Assembly (NCBI GenBank): GCA_021613535.1
Contig: CP075494.1
Coordinates: forward strand, 13,764,001 to 13,828,000
DNA: 64,000 nt
DNA from: Adineta vaga
Taxonomy: Eukaryota > Rotifera
Direction: 5' to 3'
Made by a program: the position numbers and the translations under genes. Below are positions 36,414 through 48,659 of this stretch, piece by piece. The notes under the pieces were generated by a model. The model ran no database searches. It saw only the letters and a program-made list of their open reading frames with translations, and was not told the DNA's origin. Numbering within the stretch: the first letter of the stretch is position 1; each line of letters starts with the position of its first letter.

Positions 36414-37779
36414 ATTCGTTTCGTTCACTTTTATTTTACAGTATGTGTCACAGCTGTTCGAATACGACTACACTTCTTTCTCCTACGACTTTGGATTGTT
36501 TCTTTTTCCAACCACAGATATCATTAGAGGTCGCTGACAAGAAAGTGAAAATGATTGGTACAACTGTTTCAACGATATCAATAATTTTTAATGATAATTT
36601 CGTGAATATTTCATACCATTAATGAGTTTATTCAATTGAAATCTATCAGAATTTAACAAGAGTAGTACTATGCACGCTATTTCTAATTCCTAAAACAATG
36701 ATATGACATGACGGCGAACTGACGAGTGTTTTAAGATTCGTTGAAAAGAAGTGATACTGATACAATATATCAACGAGCTTATCCGTAAGAGCGACATACT
36801 GATGTCAATGATATATAAAGGATAGTGGTGATGGTGATTTGAATTATGACCATTGTAATACTATGAAAAGTATAAACACTAAATACATTGGCCTCTGTCT
36901 ATTTATATTTTATTAAGTCAATGTTAGAATAAGAATTGCTAAGATCAAAACTATGCTTGTATGAAACGCATAATTACGTTCTTCTTGCTTCTAGTTTAAC
37001 AAATGTTCTAACGACATCAAGTAATAATCACTGTCGCACAAATCATTGAAATAAAATGACTTCCGAAGCAAGACGAACAGATAATCCACTTTCGAAATAT
37101 TTGATATGATGGTCAGCATATTGACTAACATTGCTGAAAATGTATAATAAAATATTAGAGAGGCATTCGAACTTAACTCGTTTGCAGAATAGCGATGCGC
37201 ATACTTTTGAATCTCGACGATATTATGATGTCGCTCTGTATCAATTAGTGATCTTTCAAGCTAATCGCAAAAGATTTAGTAGTTACTTTTTTTCATGGCA
37301 CTGTCCGGTCACCAGTGATATTCGCACCTGATACCTATACCCTACTCTTGTTTTTCATTTACAGACTTTGCTATTTTAATCTCGACATTTTGTTCCGAAA
37401 AACTTTTCACCTAAAAATCAATTCGCTGCAATATCTTTATCCTCATTCTACACACAAAATTCATTAACCAGTACATTTTTGTGTGCTCACTCTACTCTAA
37501 TATATTATAGTTATAATAGATATTGAAGCGAAGTTTTGCTGCTGCTTGCAAGTCATTAATACTAAAACTAAAAGAAATGTTCGATCGCGAGTGAACGATA
37601 AAGTTTCATATTTGACTGAGATGTAAAATATTCACATTGAATTTGAACATATATATATTGCATATTCATTCTTTCGATTTCGATAGAGGTCGCCGAGAGA
37701 ATTTCAATGAAGTCATTGGTACAATGGAATTGTTTGTTTGCTGATTTTTACTCGAACAAATTTCATTCATTTCAAAATC
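36414..37779. other. intergenic region between divergent TBL2 and CEP44 genes
   Basis: About 1.4 kb with no supported exon. Two loosely similar segments (36525-36564 and 37684-37727) both start TAGAGGTCGC and end ATTGGTACAA; one lies near each start codon. Confidence 0.5.
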
Positions 37780-39430
37780 ATGTTGTCAACAGGAGATGTT
37801 CAAAATTATCTTCGTAAATTACAAACTGAATTACGTTTTATTAAATTTCGTGATGTTGATTACAAATCGTTCGTGACAGTTTCTTTCAATCATTTGTTTT
37901 CTTTTTTTTTTCTTCTCTCTCATAGACTTCAAACAGGCAATCCATGTGAACTATTAAAAATTTATCATTATGTTTTCTTGGATTTTAATCCCTTATTTGC
38001 TAAAAGTTTACTCGACAAATGTAATTGTGATTTCTATGGCAAAACGGACAGTCATTTTATTGATACAATGTATAAAGTAACTATATGAAAATATAAAGAG
38101 AAGAAAAGGAAATGATTGCATGATCAATTTTAGGCATTACGAGATCATTTTAGTTATAAACCACCAATAACTAAAGAACAATTTTTTACAACAGGTTTTG
38201 CTGAACGAAAATTACAAATGGCATGTGATGTCATTACACTTGTTCGACAAGAATGTAAAGAAATTAATATGATTCAACAGCAGAAACGTTCGGGATCAAA
38301 TTCAGCACGAGTATATTAAAAGGAAAAGTTAGTCTCTATTCTACATCTATGTATTTTAGGTAACTAATGGTAACAAAGAAAGGAAACGTATTTCATCAAG
38401 TACTCGTAAGTAGTGAGATGAAATGGTCATGTTTTTGTTTTGAATAGAAATATGAATTTCTAGAACAAGGACCTGTTTCGAATGTTTTTCATCCGTTACG
38501 AGATATGAGTTTGGAAGCAGGTAATCATGATATTGAAGAATTTACATCTGTTCAATCACATCGTTTACCGATGCCAAAACAACAACATATTGAAAATTGG
38601 TTAGATGGTTCGGAATTTGAACCGTCATGTAAATTAAATTGTTTTCTTTTTTAAATTAATTATCATGAGAAAATATTCGTTTAGCGAATCATCGAGGTCA
38701 ACATGAATCAATTACTGCAATGACAATTCATCGTTTAGAAGAACAAATTCAAACGTTAAAAGTTAAAGTAGAAGATATTAATGCTCGACTTGAAAATGTG
38801 ACTTCAGTTTTACAAGAAACTCATCCAGGAAATGTAAAAATATCTTTAGTTCTCTTCGAGAGAAAAATAATTGTTTACTTTAGAGCCTTTTATCATCATC
38901 TGATGTGACGAATTTCAATGCACGTTTGGTCATTGTAGAAAATGAACTGGCAATGTTACGACGAAAAACACCTCAAGTATGTAGAAACCAATAAAGAATT
39001 GCTTTTTTTGTTAAGCTATTCATTTATTCTCTGTAGAACAATGATAATCGTGTAAATATCATTGAACCGAAACCAAAACAACCATTCGTACCACAAGGTA
39101 TTCTTGTTGGTAAGTGAAATTTGAATTGATGCTGTTTTCATATGAATTGCTTACTGTTGTTTTTTTGTTTTGTGTTCAGATTCAGATGAAGAAGAAGAAA
39201 TGGTTAACAGCTATGCAGTAGGTTGAATTATCAAAGAATTTTGATTGATAATTTTGATTGAAATTTATCTAGATTGAAGAACCTACTCAAAATTTCGATG
39301 CAGTTGGACGAGCTCGATCATTACTTGAAAAGTAATAGAAAACTTTTAATCATACATAATATATTTTATTGTATGTTTTAGTGCTGAGCAATGCAATCGT
39401 GATTTGTTACGAACAATTCAAGCGAAATGA
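37780..39430 (+). CDS. CEP44: CEP44-like centrosomal protein
   Basis: About eleven exons. It starts MLSTGDVQNYLRKLQTELRF and ends DLLRTIQAK. The N-terminal 130 residues match the CEP44 domain: LLKIYHYVFLDFNPLFAKSL, then FIDTMYKALRDHFSYKPPIT and KEQFFTTGFAERKLQMACDV. A coiled coil follows (HRLEEQIQTLKVKVEDINAR), then an acidic stretch DSDEEEEM. Human CEP44 localises to the centriole and spindle pole and is needed for centriole-to-centrosome conversion. The first intron (37869-37925) has an unusual GTTCGT donor, is 57 bp and has no stop in frame. Confidence 0.87.
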
Positions 39431-39892
39431 TAATAATAAATTTTCCTTTTTTATTCATTTTTTATCACATCGAAGGTGTGCGTGCGTGTGTGTGTGTAGG
39501 GTTGACTTAATGTTCATGAGTATCAGATATTTGAATAAATCAAATTTACTCGTATAGATTAGATATCTTGTTTGACTATGAATTGTAAAGTTCAATTTAA
39601 TTAAATAAAAATTAGGTTAATACTTTGGATATAGAATGATCGACAATCATATGCTCAAACTTGATTTGCCAAATAGAAAGTATTCACTCATCTGTTTATG
39701 ACTGTTAACATTCGTGTGCATGTACAGTATCTGTAGAGAGGTTTCTTATGATTTCTTTTTTTTTTGTTTGTTTTATTTATTCTTCTCGACTCAAAACAAT
39801 TGTTACTGATGATAATAATAACAATAATAAATTCGTTGAGTCGATCAATGTGGACCAATTCGATCGACCATGATTGTATTGTTTAAATACGT
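39431..39892. other. convergent 3' flanks of CEP44 and eL33
   Basis: About 460 bp with a short (TG)n tract near 39485-39498; nothing else recognised. Confidence 0.5.
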
Positions 39893-40447
39893 GATGGATA
39901 AAGCATCTATAATAAAAAAATTGATATATTTCAATTGAATTCGTTGAAGAATCAAAACTATTTACCACTCGAATTCGTCGTCCGATTGCTTTTGGTGGTA
40001 AATTACGACGGAATTTGGCACGAACAGAACCACTTTTACCATGAGCACGTGTTACCTTACCCCAAAGAATACGAACACGATTCAAACGTTTTTGACCAGG
40101 TACTAAAGTCTTGCTGAAAGACAAAAACGACAACGACCGACTTCTTTCGATATTGATCAACAATTTTTTTATTTACTTTTTGGCCTTATATACATAGGCA
40201 CAACGTTTACCCAAATAGAAGTTTGTATCACGTCGTGTATTGACACCGTCGAGTTTGAGTAGAGCAGTATTTTCATGTTGATTACGTTTACCACGTCGGA
40301 AACCGGTAAATGCTGCTTTTACATAAAGACTACGAGTAGAGAAGAACTTTCAAGATGAAAATCGTTTTTCGATCGAAATTTGAAAACATACCGGCCTTTT
40401 TTGATGTAAGAACCTTGTGGTTTTTCGACTTTTTTTGACGATGTCAT
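39893..40447 (-). CDS. RPL35A: ribosomal protein eL33 (L35a)
   Basis: Four exons; the first gives [19 protein letters not shown] and the last is the short MLYPSRI exon ending at 39893. Between them are [54 protein letters not shown] and [12 protein letters not shown], all hallmark blocks of eukaryotic L35a, a 60S subunit protein. The full protein is about 120 residues, slightly longer than human (110) because of a basic N-terminal extension. Confidence 0.96.
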
Positions 40448-42092
40448 CGCGGAGATGGGTAGTCAAATCTAAAAGAATAACAATTAGAAAATCTATTTGT
40501 TAAATTGAAAAAAACGACTGGACTAAACGGATATTTTTTCGAGTTTAGAAAGAAATGAAAATAAACAAACTACATGTACAGCTTTCTGATTGGTCTATCC
40601 TAAACCATTACTCATGTTCATTTTCTCAATAAATTTCTAAAGTACTTTCATAGTTTGGGTAGGTTATTTTCTGTAGATTAAAACCTTCGAAATTTTAAGT
40701 GATTTTATGTTTCAAAAATATTATCTTCATGATTTGGATTGGCTGACAAAATAGCCAATCGTAGTCATGTTGTGTCCTAGCAACAGCATTGCGAAACAGC
40801 TTTTCATCGATCAGTATAGTATCACTAATGGCTATGATCGAATGAATGTCCGACATCGAATCAACTGACAAAAAAGATAATCAATAATATTTATATTTGA
40901 TAGTTACTCCTTATTTAATAATACGCATATTCTTTGGATTTTTGTTGAAAAGGATTTTATCTGTAACGAAGATTATAGCATCATAGAGTCTGAGTTTTCA
41001 CTATTTGACGAGTCATGAAAAAAAGAAACAGATATTTCGAAGTTAATTTTCTGTTCAAACCAAAGTAATAATTTCTGGATGTTTGTGTATCTGCTAATTA
41101 TAAAGATGATCAGAATATTTGTCATAAAAATACTGTGAAAGGTGTGACGCGTTCGTTGAATGGATACATATTATTAAAAAAAGAGGTGTATTCGTATTTT
41201 TCCAGTACTTGAAGATTGAATGTTATCCGGAATAATCAAAAGTGCACTTAAACAGAGAAGGATTTGCTAATTCATGAAAATTGAAAAGCAATTTTAGTTT
41301 TCATTCGTTAAAACTGATCGCACATTTTAAAATTAACACACTGTTGCAGAAAACAATCTTTCATAATAATGAATTAAGAAAAATGGAAGATGTCTTTCCA
41401 ATTATCCCTAAAGAAAACGAATTACATTCATAGAGAATAAGATTCACTCTTATATTCAATTATCACACAACATGTTAATTGTACCAGCTTCATTAGACGT
41501 CAGGTTGTTTAGTACAAATTCTTCTCACAAAGTGTATCGGTAAAGCTTTTCAGAAAAAAATCATATCATGTCATAGAAGTCGCCGACAGCTTACATGTTT
41601 TGATTATGTAGACTTTTTGCTTCTTATTATAGTATCTGTTGATGTCAGGTATGATTTATTTTGAACTTGAATGAAAGCATATGACTTCTATTCCTGTTCA
41701 AGAAATATGATCAATTATTTCATTTTGATAATTTCCTTTTTTCAAATTACAATCAAGTACTTTTCAAAATTATTCTTTTGAAAGAATTTTTTTTCCATGT
41801 CTTATCTTGATAGGAATGCTCTGTCATTTCCGATTTAATCAAGCTTCTATGCTAGACGACATTCTTTGCCTTATGGGTAGATGAAAAACATCATTGTACA
41901 ACCTTCTTCACCTTTTTACGACTTCAATATCCATTTATTTGAACTCAAGCATAGGAAAATATCTTCTTATAACATATTCTCAATAAATGTTAACTTAGAA
42001 GATAAACTAGCAGAGATATAATTATATTCAATGCGGAAACAAAATAAGTTATTTTATATGCGTTTCTTTCACTTCTTGCTAATTATTTTGAC
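40448..42092. other. intergenic region, no gene seen
   Basis: About 1.6 kb between divergent eL33 and the GPCR gene. AT-rich and stop-rich in all frames; no RNA gene recognised. Confidence 0.55.
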
Positions 42093-43305
42093 ATGTCAGT
42101 TATTACTTCTATGAGTTCATCAGAATATTCAACAAACTTACTTTCAACTAGTACACCTGTTTATATAGAACAGAACATGTCTACAACTGCCATATCAAGT
42201 CTGCAATTAGCAGCAAGTAACCTAACTTATGTCGCGATGATGTTTCTTCGATGCTACTGCTTTGTTGTCATACCTCTTGGCGTTATCGGTCATCTAATGA
42301 GTATCTATGTGTTTACTCGTCGTACAATGTCAAATAATCCTTGTGGAATGTACTTTTTGGCAGCTACTATTGTTGGATTAATCAATACATGTTATACATT
42401 ACCCATGAGAATGCTTCAATCTGGTTTTATTGATTCAGATCCAGGTGCATATTCAACTATGTTTTGTAAATTAACATGGTTGTCTCTCTATTCAATAAGG
42501 TATCTTAAAACTATATATTATGCTTGTCAATATGTTGTATTGAAGTTTACAACTCTTTTTCTTTTCTAGAGGTATATGTCCTTGGTTAGTTGTTTTGGCT
42601 TGTTGTGATCGATACTTATCTAGTTGTGCATCCGTAGGAATACGAGTTTGGAGTTCCTTACATGTTGCTCAACGAGTTATACCAGTGGCAATTATTCTCG
42701 GTATACTCCTTCATATTCATGTGCCTATAATGTTTAAAATCGACATTATACCTGCAACGCAAAAACCTGTCTGTTATCCTCCAGGTCCTCCTGGAACTTA
42801 TCGGGTAGTGTTTTCATTCTTCAATTTATTCTATGTTGGTCTGTTGCCATCATTCTGTATGCTCCTATTTGGTCTATTAGCATTTAAAAATATTGAACGA
42901 TCGAAACGACTTCTTGTAGCACCATCAAGAAATCTAGTGACTAAAAGTATCGAAAAAAATTTGAAAGTCAATAGACATATGTTCCGAATGTTATTCTTGC
43001 AAGTATCAGTATATTGTACAACGGGATTAACATATTCTATATCAGCCATCTATACAGCAGTGAATGCAAGTCAACCAAAGAATGTATTTCAAGTTTCTCA
43101 AGAAAATATGATTACAGTCGTTGTTGGAATTGTTTCAAACACTGGTCCTTGTCTGAGTTTTTATTTATTTACACTTTCAAGTAGTTTATTTCGAAAAGAA
43201 CTCAAGAAGTTGTTTCGTAGATCTAAACCTATTACTCGCCCATTGCGAGAAAATACAACTCAAACGGCTGCCATCGATCGTCCTCATAGAACAACTAGAG
43301 TATAA
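42093..43305 (+). CDS. rhodopsin-like (class A) GPCR, probably a peptide receptor
   Basis: Exons 42093-42499 and 42570-43305 give 380 residues. The N-terminus is Ser/Thr-rich with N-glycosylation sites (for example NMST, NLTY). Seven hydrophobic segments are visible, with TM1 near FLRCYCFVVIPLGVIGHLMS. The conserved TM3 end is CCDRYLSS (the DRY motif) and an extracellular Cys occurs at MFCKLTW. The third intracellular loop is basic (KNIERSKRLLVAPSRN). TM7 reads SNTGPCLSFYLFTLSS in place of the usual NPxxY. The overall pattern resembles the expanded FMRFamide/peptide-type receptors of rotifers; the ligand cannot be assigned. Confidence 0.85.
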
Positions 43306-44490
43306 TCGGATTCTAATGAATACAAATATGAAATACTTTTTAATTTCTCCTATAAATAAATAAACTAATTACTTTCTTTGTTCATTTCATATATTATTAA
43401 ACACTTCTTGTTGAGATTTCCAGATAGGATGCATGTTAATTTTCCACTATTATCTCAAACATATCAATGGAATACTATTTATTTACATTTTCCAATGATT
43501 TCTAACATTTAGTAACATAGGAAAAATAGAGAAACATTGTTTTAAAATTTTATGGTGATTATGAATCAAACTTCTAATTTTAAGTTATTGATGAAAGGAC
43601 GATGTATTTATAGTTGTTCAATGATACATGTCTAGTTTTTTAAGAATTTTTAAAGTATATTTTTCTTCCATAGAAACAGAAAGACAAAGTAACAAAATGT
43701 TATTTTTCTTCTTTTGTTTTGTCCTTATTTATTATTATAAACGTGCCTACAACCCATTTCTTTCTCTTCGCAAACGCGCATATAAGATCGCTAATGTTCA
43801 TTACGTCAATTTTACCTTCGCATTCATATATCATATTTAAAGAAAGGTTTCCTTTGTGAAAAAAAAGAATGCTTTGAAACTTAGGTTGTTTTTTTTAAAG
43901 TTATTGAATAGAAAAAATAACTTCTCTTCGATATTTCAATCGCTCATATGGTTACGTAAATAGACAAGAAAAATATGTATGACAATTTGAAGAAGAAATT
44001 GATCTGTTCTTTTTTCTCATTTTATTTTTATATTCATATTTTAAGAATACATGATGAGAGTATTTTGTACCAGTCTGTAGATATCACATAAAGTTTGTCA
44101 TCAATGAAAAAAAAAACTTTTGATCAACATGCGTGTCCGCTTTTTTTCCTTTTCTCTCACCCTTTTTTTTTATGTATATGTATGATATTTATCATTAGGA
44201 AGAAAAGAGAAGATATTAAATCAACGACGTTCGATATGGACCATATGCTATGCAATCGTGAACAGAAGAAAAAGGTAAGCGTAAAACATGTCCTTTTATG
44301 TATATCTAAATAGAAAAAACAACAGAAATCTCGTCGATAAAATGACGTCAAAAAACATTGATGCTTACTTTTTGTATTATATCATACTATTAGTTTTTCT
44401 CTTCTTCTAGATGTTTCTATAAACAAAATAAAAAGCATTGATTTCATACGATGAGAAATTGATCATTTACAGACATAATAGCAAGTGAAA
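43306..44490. other. intergenic region, no gene seen
   Basis: About 1.2 kb between same-strand genes; contains the GPCR 3' flank and the flippase promoter. Open frames are Phe/Lys-rich noise. Confidence 0.55.
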
Positions 44491-47400
44491 ATGGGTAATT
44501 TTCTTGTGGTTCCAACCTTTCGTCGTAAAATCAAACGTTCAAAAGTGAATATTGATCCGTCATCTATAGAATTACAATCAACAACAGCACAACATAAAGA
44601 TTATCATGTTTATTATGATGCTTCACCAGTGACAGATTCATCGTTGTGGATTAATATAAAAAATCGACGAAAACATGGATCACAATCGAATCGAATTCGA
44701 ACGACACGTTATAATATTTTAACATTTTTACCAAAGAATATTTTCGAACAATTTCATCGTATAGCTAATATTTATTTCGCAATATTAATTGGTCTCAATT
44801 GGGTACCTGTGATTAATGCTATTTCTAAAACTGTAAATCTTCTTTCTTCAAAAATCATCTTTCTGTATATATATATATATATATATATGTCGTTTTCATT
44901 CAGGTTGCTTTTATTCCATTGACTGTAATTTTAACTATAACTGCTGTCAAAGATCTCGTCGAAGATTTAAAACGATGGAGAAGTGATGTACATATCAATA
45001 ATCAAATGAGTGAAGTTTATGATAAGTAATTGCTTTTGTACTACTAATTTCATATATGATTAAATACATTTTCTCTCGTACATAGAACATCTCGAACATT
45101 TGTACAATGTAAATGGCAAGATTTATCTGTTGGAGATATTATTCGTGTACATGTTGGTCAAATAGTTCCAGCTGATATTCTTTTATTATCATCAGCATCA
45201 TCTGAAAATACTTGTTATTTAGATACAGCTGCTATTGATGGTGAAACAAATTTAAAACAAAAAAGTATTCCATCATGTTTTTTAAATTTATCACAACCGG
45301 AAGGCACAAGTTTTGAATTACAATGTGATCCACCTACAGATGATATTTATCATTTTCATGGAAGAATTGTATTTTCATCCGACACTGATATCTATCCATG
45401 TGATAATAATAATGTTCTGCTACGTGGATGTGTATTACGAATTACAGATTATATTGATGGATTGATCATATATGCTGGTAAGTAACTTTTGATGTTTGAT
45501 TTGATTTATGCTAACAAAATAAAACTAACTTAGGTAATGAAACAAAAGTTATTAAATCATCGAAGATTGCTTCGAGTAAACATGCACTTATTGAACGATA
45601 TATTAATCGTGATGTACTATTTTCAAGTTTAATATTAATCTTCTTATGTTTACTTGGTGCTGGTCTATCATTACGTTGGGAACGTTCATTTGGACATAAA
45701 CGATTATTCGTACCGTTTGTAATAGATCATCCATTTAGTGAACCAGCTGGTCATTTCTTTGCATCGGCATTACGTTTTATGATTCTATTTCAAGTTCTAG
45801 TTCCCATTGCATTGTATGTATCATTGGATATCGTTCGTGTTTTACAAATGTATAGAATTGCACGAGATAAAAATATGAAATATGAACATCCGATTAGTTG
45901 TCGAACATTTACAATTAATGAAGATCTTGGACAAATTGGTTATGTGTTTTCCGATAAAACAGGAACAATAACACAAAATAAACTTGTTTTCAAAGCTGTC
46001 TCTATTGGTGGTTTACACTATTCGAATCGGTAAACACACACACACATTTTTATCGCCTCTATGATACCGTTTCTTTTTCAGTTCTGATTTACCCGTGAAT
46101 AAAGATCAAACTATGCATCATTTTCTAACAACATTAGCAATATGTAATACCTCGTTTATTGTTCATGAACATCGTGAATTAATGTCTCATATTGATTATC
46201 AACCGAAATATGAAGGTGATAATGCTGATGATCTTGTACTTTGTCAAGCAGCGTCTGACTTTGGTGTTCGAATGTTATCACGTTCCGCACAATCTATTGT
46301 TGTTCGATCTATTAATTTAACAGATACAGAAAAAGAAGATATTGAATATGAAATTTTATGTTTAATACCATTTGATTCAAGTCGAAAACGAATGTCAATT
46401 GTTGTTCGCCGAGAAAATCGAATCTATTTGTATATTAAAGGTGCAGAAACGTCAATATGGTCAAATTTAAGTAGTTCAAATGATGAAGATATCAAATTAA
46501 CAACTGAACAACATAGTCTAGGTTTTGCTGAACAAGGATATCGTTCTTTATTAGTTGCATATCGAGAAATATCAATCGATGAATTCGAACCATGGTTTGA
46601 ACGGTATCGATATGCAGCGAATTCATTAGATAATCGTGAAGAAGCTATTTCTGAAGTAGCAACTACTATTGAACATAGTTTAATCCTAGCAGGATTAACA
46701 GCTGTCGAAGATAAATTACAAGAAGGTGTACCAAGAACAATAGCAACATTACGATGTGCTGGTATCAAAGTTTGGCTTTTGACAGGAGATAAACAAGCAA
46801 CAGCTTTGAGTACAGCACAAGCAGCATCATTGGTCAATATACCACGAACAGGACATTCAGATCATATTACATTAACTGAAGTAAATGTCGAATTATTTTC
46901 ATTTGAATAGATGTTGTTTTTTCTACGAAAGTGAATACTTTTAGAGCAATGTTCCGATAATGACTACCTGGGATTTTGATGAAACAACACAAGCACATTT
47001 AAATCGACATACTCATATGATATATTATAGTTCACAATTAATTGAAATAGATCAACAATTGAGTACGTTGAATTCATTGTTTCAAACTTTTCCGTGCAAA
47101 CAATTATTTCTGTTTAGATACTCGAGATGGAGGAATATCGAATGAGACACGTACGAATGCAACTATCGCTCGAATGAGTGAAGTTATTGCTGCACAAACA
47201 CTACCTGTCTGTCTCGTAGTAACAGGTGATGATTTAGGTATTATTTTACAATATGGATCAAAGGAATTTATTCACGTAGCTGCACAATGTCAATCAGTTC
47301 TGTTTTGTCGTGTATCTGCTACACAAAAACGTGAATTAGTAACACTAGCAAAGTCTGTTTTTAAACAGCGAATTCTAGCTATTGGTGATGGTGCCAATGA

Positions 47401-48310
47401 TGTTGGAATGATTCGTGAATCTCATTGTGGTATAGCTGTTTTCGGTCGTGAAGGTTCTCAAGCAGTTGCTGCCGGTGATTTTGCAGTGGATCGTTTTGAA
47501 TGCCTTCGTCATCTGTTACTCGTTCATGGTGCATGGTGTTTTACACGTACAAGTGATTTAATTCTATATACATTTATGCATAATTGTCAATATGTACTCG
47601 TAATATTTTATCATCAAATCTTTAATGGATATTCCGGAGCTGTTTCTATTCATTCATTTTGTAAGTTATTTCGAGAACAGATTTTTAAAATAAACTTTAT
47701 TTTTTTAGATATTATTCTATACACAAGTTTATTTACTGTTCTTCCTCAAGTAAGTTTTCATAAAAGAGAAATATTCAATTTCATGTTTCATATTTAGTGT
47801 GCTGCTGCATTATTTGATCAACATGTTCCAGCTGAACGAGCTCTACGTGAACCACAACTTTATCAATATACTCTACATGGTAAACCATATCGTATGTCAT
47901 CATATTGGTTAAATATGGTCGATGCTGTTTGGCAAAGTACAATTATCTTTTTTATTTCATATTATTCCTATCGACATCAATCAGATATCGATCGATTATC
48001 ATTTGGTTTTTCTCTTGTATTCAGTATGATTGTGACTTCTTTACTACATGTTATCTTACAAACTTCACGCATTGATTGGTCAGTAGTAGGCTCCACAATA
48101 TTAAGTTTTCTAGTATTTCTTGGTTTTACACTTGTTATCGATGCAACCTGTGTTAAATGTATTCCAGGTGAAAGTCCATACAATGTTTCTTATCGAACAT
48201 TTCGTCAAGGACCATTTTGGTTTACAAATATTTTGATTGTTATTACAGCAATGCTACCACGTTTTGCATTTAAATGTATTTATAATACAATACGTCGACC
48301 TCTCAATTGA
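44491..48310 (+). CDS. P4-type ATPase (phospholipid flippase)
   Basis: A multi-exon gene of roughly 1,000 residues, starting [20 protein letters not shown]. All P4 motifs are present in order: [18 protein letters not shown] at TM1, [19 protein letters not shown] (the DGET actuator loop), the phosphorylation site [31 protein letters not shown], and [11 protein letters not shown] hydrophobic C-terminal part ends in the cytosolic tail [14 protein letters not shown]4-ATPases move phosphatidylserine, phosphatidylethanolamine or other lipids to the cytosolic leaflet, usually with a CDC50 partner. The [16 protein letters not shown] context is P4-specific, but I cannot place it safely in ATP8, ATP9, ATP10 or ATP11; ATP10-like is a guess. 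The segment after GDGAND ([18 protein letters not shown]) departs from the common GxEGxQA consensus only slightly. Confidence 0.9.
44866..44888. repeat. (AT)n microsatellite in the first flippase intron
   Basis: About eleven AT units between the exon ending AISKTV and the exon beginning AFIPLTVIL. Confidence 0.8.
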
Positions 48311-48659
48311 ACATATATATATGTGATAAGGAATCTCAGGTCCAGTGATAATGTTAAATTTATACGTGTGTGTTCTTTTTTTTTCTTATATGACTATTGT
48401 TGGATGTGATTTCGAAATAAAACGTTGAATTAGTGACGCGATTTTGTCAGAACAGAGAAAAACACCATGATACTCGCGTAGTATTTAACCTGAGTCATTT
48501 TCATCTGTTCGTCATAAAGCAAAAAATACTTACGCAATTTCTAATGTCTAGTATATAAGAGGACGTTTTTGAAACAGCATATCATATTTCCTAGTTATTG
48601 TGACTATCGTACGTACTCGTTTATTTTCCAACAAACATTTATCCAAAACATGCGTATAA
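48311..48659. other. gap between flippase and eIF5B
   Basis: About 350 bp on the same strand; contains AATAAAACG near 48417 that could end the flippase transcript. No gene seen. Confidence 0.45.
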
